The notes below the pieces were generated by a model that saw nothing but the letters and a program-made list of their open reading frames with translations, had not been told where the DNA came from and searched no databases. The position numbers and the translations under genes were made by a program. Shown here piece by piece: positions 61,329 through 64,000 of a DNA stretch of 64,000 bases; positions within the stretch are counted from its first letter, which is position 1; each line of letters opens with the position of its first letter. The stretch comes from Flavobacterium sp. HBTb2-11-1 (lineage in GTDB: Bacteria; Bacteroidota; Bacteroidia; Flavobacteriales; Flavobacteriaceae): assembly GCF_009826975.1 (NCBI RefSeq), contig NZ_WUMO01000004.1, positions 372,001-436,000 on the forward strand, given 5' to 3'.

Positions 61329-63173
61329 TTAATTAATAATGACCTTTTTAAAAGCTGTTTTTTCTCCTTTTATAATTTTAATAATGTAAACTCCTGGCGA
61401 TAGATTTTTGATAGAAACTTCTGGAGAAGTCGTATTTAGTTTTTCAAATACTTTCTGACCAGAGAATGAGAAAATTTCAACTGAATAAGGATTATCTACA
61501 TTGCCTGGATTAATATCGAAATTCCCATTAGAAGGGTTTGGGTAAATTACAATTTCATCTGTAGTAACTTCTTCTTCCATTTCAGCAGTCTGAACCATTT
61601 TGCTGGCTAAGTTGTTGCAAGTGTCTTGTGAATACGAGTCCCATTGTGCACTTAAATTGAATGTTGTGCTTGGAGAAGTCACAGTCGATTTTCTTCTTAA
61701 AGTAACATCTATCGCAAAATTGGCTGTTCCACCGTTGAAAGTTCCGATAATATCAATTAAAACGCCATTTTTGAATAAACCTACAGCATCATTTCCATTA
61801 AAAGTCAGTTCGGTTGCGGTTGTTGAAATATTGGCTGCACTTGTAGAAAAGCAGCTTGATGACATTGAACTGTTTACAATTACAAATTTACTTCCAGTCG
61901 CTAAAGTGCCGCTTAAAGCTAAGCCTGTACTCCAAGAACCTGCGCCGTTTGTTTGTTTTTTAATGGTATAAGCAGACAAATTAACAGAAGCTCCAGTATT
62001 GTTTGCAATTTCTAAAGCTTTGTTGTTTCCAGAACCTTCAATATATTCAGAGAAAAGAAGGTCGGTTGCAGTTCCTGTTCCGCTGCTGTTGGTTGTAACT
62101 GAAATCGTATTGCTCGACGCAGAAGTATTTCCAGCTGTATCTTTTGCTTTTACATAAATGGAATAAGCCGTTGAAGCAGTCAAACCTGTAATTGTTGCAG
62201 TTGTACTAGAAACCGTTGTTTTTAAAACACTATTGGCATAAACATCATAACCTGTAACGGCTACATTATCTGTAGAAGCTGTCCACGAAAGTGAAATTGA
62301 AGTTGCTGTTGTAGATGTCGAAGCCAAGCTTGTTGGTGCAGTCGGTGCTTGTGTATCTCCAGAAGGTGTTCCGCCCCAAATTTGATTGACATATTCTGGA
62401 TGATCAATAAACGGATTTCGATTGTTTTGCCTTGCATAAACGGCATTGTTTCTAGCAATTTCTCTCGCGCTCACAGGATCTTGCGCGTGCCAAGCCAAAA
62501 GCATATTTAAGAATGCAGTGGTAAAAACTTGGTTGCTTGATCCGTTAAACATTGGAAAAGAATAACCCGCTACTGTGTTTTCGTATCGTGTGGCAAAATA
62601 GAAATACATTCGAGCAATATCGCCTTTAAAGTCATTGATTGGTTCGAATACCGTTCCTGAATATCCAGAAACTGCGCTTGATCCTAATTTGCTCCCATTT
62701 TGAGAAGTGTATGTCGCAGAATTTGCATTTCCATGTGGATAATTAGAGCGTATTCCGTTTACTTTTCCGTCAGTTGGCGTAATAAAATGTGCGTCGGAGA
62801 CCATTGGCGATTGCTCACTAAAAACCGATTGTGGAATGATATGTTCTCTATTGTAACAATCGCCTTCGACGGAATAAGTGCCACATCTCTGAGTGGTTCC
62901 GGTCGAATAATTGTAAGGATCTGTTCCTGAGGGATTTTCAGAATACATGTCTAAAACCGTTCCGTCGTTTTCGTAAAAATTGTCAACGTCAGAAGTTTGG
63001 TAGGTAGTGTACAATCCCGCATAACCATTGTCGGTATGGCCTTTAATAATGTTATACAATTGTGTTTTTAAAGTGTAGCCCGTTCCGGTTGCAGTGCTGT
63101 AATATCCAGAAGGGATTTGAGCAAAACCAAGTGTAGTAAGAAATAATAACAATAAAAAGTAGTTTTTTTTCAT
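61329..63173 (-). CDS. Secreted endonuclease I family protein with fibronectin III, lamin-tail and type IX sorting domains
   Basis: A 614-residue secreted nuclease. After the signal peptide (about 1-18), residues about 60-260 are an endonuclease I (NucM/EndA) domain with CYNREHIIPQSVF, DAHFITPTDGKVN and RSNYPHGNA. A fibronectin type III domain covers about 275-360, and a lamin-tail domain about 368-490. The last about 75 residues are a type A type IX secretion sorting domain (IVIYPNPSNGNFDI; LSPGVYIIKI). It probably degrades DNA or RNA outside the cell to obtain nutrients. It is one of the clearest taxonomic markers here. Confidence 0.93.
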   Translation of the reverse strand: MKKNYFLLLLFLTTLGFAQIPSGYYSTATGTGYTLKTQLYNIIKGHTDNGYAGLYTTYQTSDVDNFYENDGTVLDMYSENPSGTDPYNYSTGTTQRCGTYSVEGDCYNREHIIPQSVFSEQSPMVSDAHFITPTDGKVNGIRSNYPHGNANSATYTSQNGSKLGSSAVSGYSGTVFEPINDFKGDIARMYFYFATRYENTVAGYSFPMFNGSSNQVFTTAFLNMLLAWHAQDPVSAREIARNNAVYARQNNRNPFIDHPEYVNQIWGGTPSGDTQAPTAPTSLASTSTTATSISLSWTASTDNVAVTGYDVYANSVLKTTVSSTTATITGLTASTAYSIYVKAKDTAGNTSASSNTISVTTNSSGTGTATDLLFSEYIEGSGNNKALEIANNTGASVNLSAYTIKKQTNGAGSWSTGLALSGTLATGSKFVIVNSSMSSSCFSTSAANISTTATELTFNGNDAVGLFKNGVLIDIIGTFNGGTANFAIDVTLRRKSTVTSPSTTFNLSAQWDSYSQDTCNNLASKMVQTAEMEEEVTTDEIVIYPNPSNGNFDINPGNVDNPYSVEIFSFSGQKVFEKLNTTSPEVSIKNLSPGVYIIKIIKGEKTAFKKVIIN

Positions 63174-63325
63174 AAGTAATAGTTTTTAAGATTTGGTTGA
63201 AGATTATTTTTAAAAACTTGATTGTTAGGTTTTTAAAAATGTGTTATAACAAATCTACTATTTTTATGAAAGCAATGCGTTAAGCGATGTTTAAATTTGG
63301 ATATATTTTCTTACGTGGTGTTTTA

Positions 63326-63487
63326 TTGCCACGAAGACGCTAAGGCACAAAGTTTTTAATCTCGCAAAGTCGCGAAGGCGCAGGGTTTATTTTTTAAGTT
63401 AATTAAAAATCTTTGCGTTTTCGCGACTTTGCGAGCTAAAATATGCCTTATGGAAAAAAATTTAGTGCCTTAGCGTCTTCGTGGCAA
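63326..63487. repeat. Nested inverted repeat with perfect 23-bp outer arms
   Basis: The outer arms 63326-63348 (TTGCCACGAAGACGCTAAGG...) and 63465-63487 are perfect complements. The inner arms 63361-63382 and 63414-63435 (CTCGCAAAGTCGCGAA...) match with two mismatches. The nested design resembles that of the AATTCC repeats at 384 and 5537. Same repeat group as the pieces at 40716-40990 and 51855-51957. Confidence 0.85.
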
Positions 63488-63494
63488 AAAACAA

Positions 63495-64000
63495 CTATTT
63501 AGGGAAATCTTGACTCTGATAAGCTCCCAAGTCTGGTGGAGAAGTTCTTGTAATTCCTAAAATATCTGTTGGAATTATATAGGCCTGATTCCCTTTCGCG
63601 AAAGCGGAAGATGTTTTATCAATATTAAACTTATTCTGAGAAACATTATAAAACTTCGGATTCTCATTCAGAATAATATTGTTATAATGTTCTGTATCAG
63701 TTTTGAACTGATAATCTGGGTTTGTTGTCGAACTGCTGAATTTTAAAAGACAATTGTTTAACTGATAAACAAATGGCGCATTAGCATTTTTACTCAAATT
63801 AAATTCGTTGGTATTTGAGCCGTAAATAATGCAATTGTTGAAAGTAGCCTGTGTCAACGGATTGGTTTCTGGCGTTGCTCCAGCCAAAGCGTTGCTTAAG
63901 CTGACCGCAAATTGTGAAGGTGTTGGCCAGCTGTTGTTGAAAGTGCAATGCGTGAATTTATAATTTCCGCCATAAACGCAAGCCAAACTCGATAATCCAG
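63495..64000 (-). CDS. C-terminal part of a right-handed beta-helix repeat protein (truncated by the window)
   Basis: An open frame of about 168 residues that continues without a stop through the window edge, so the N-terminus lies beyond it. The sequence has beta-helix rungs with buried Asn and Cys (NYKFTHCTFNNSW, ATFNNCIIYGSN, YQLNNCLLKFSS) and ends in DILGITRTSPPDLGAYQSQD. This tail is typical of Bacteroidota parallel beta-helix proteins, which end with an invariant DLGAYE-like motif. A TTG at 63984-63986 is not a credible start. No type IX domain follows. Confidence 0.82.
   Translation of the reverse strand, partial: GLSSLACVYGGNYKFTHCTFNNSWPTPSQFAVSLSNALAGATPETNPLTQATFNNCIIYGSNTNEFNLSKNANAPFVYQLNNCLLKFSSSTTNPDYQFKTDTEHYNNIILNENPKFYNVSQNKFNIDKTSSAFAKGNQAYIIPTDILGITRTSPPDLGAYQSQDFPK

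Overview
The window is AT-rich bacterial chromosome from a member of the Bacteroidota, almost certainly a Flavobacterium or close relative. The evidence is a SusC-like outer-membrane receptor with a carboxypeptidase-regulatory N-domain, a type IX secretion C-terminal domain on a secreted nuclease, family 18 chitinase, DUF4251/DUF4403-type lipoproteins, Bacteroidota promoters of the form TTG-N20/21-TAnnTTTG, weak Shine-Dalgarno sequences, and several families of palindromic intergenic repeats. Most genes are housekeeping and agree with a flavobacterial core; no phage, insertion sequence, rRNA or CRISPR array is visible. No species call is possible from sequence reading alone.

Layout. 0-9 kb: a small membrane protein, outer-membrane receptor, ArsC-like reductase, CPBP protease plus MenE-like ligase, RsmB-like rRNA methyltransferase, Kup potassium transporter. 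9-15 kb: secreted low-complexity protein, BNR propeller, an ECF sigma/membrane partner/Spy-like operon, SRPBCC-GyrI protein. 15-27 kb: NTP pyrophosphohydrolase, IlvE, MnmD, divergent OxyR and Dps, SulP transporter with beta carbonic anhydrase, LETM1-related protein, SodC, four small envelope proteins. 27-35 kb: chitinase and a MarR-led fatty-acid beta-oxidation operon interrupted by a four-helix-bundle gene bracketed by inverted repeats. 53-64 kb: exonuclease, PhyH dioxygenase, acyl-CoA ligase, PurL, secreted endonuclease I, and a truncated beta-helix protein.

The most unusual part is 35-53 kb. A WYL-domain regulator and an HD-like hydrolase lie next to a noncoding region holding two tandem tRNA-like modules whose parts are in permuted order: T-arm, then an acceptor-like stem closed by a tiny loop, then D-arm. 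This is the arrangement expected of bacterial Y-RNA-type tRNA mimics. It is followed by a slipin and by the RNA ligase RtcB. Two promoters before the RNA, one before rtcB and a fourth 13 kb away (upstream of an unknown basic protein and an Eri1/KapD-like exonuclease) share one dyad with an invariant 7-bp spacer at a fixed distance from the -7 box. I infer an RNA damage/repair regulon with a noncoding tRNA mimic. Close by is an AAA_13 ATPase with PrrC/RloC-like features, a possible anticodon nuclease.

Other signals worth testing are a pseudoknot-capable leader before a 93-residue protein, a two-component system whose own promoter and target promoter carry mirror-image 18-bp dyads, two isolated 30-31 codon transcription units each with a strong promoter and terminator, and several MITE-like inverted-repeat families.
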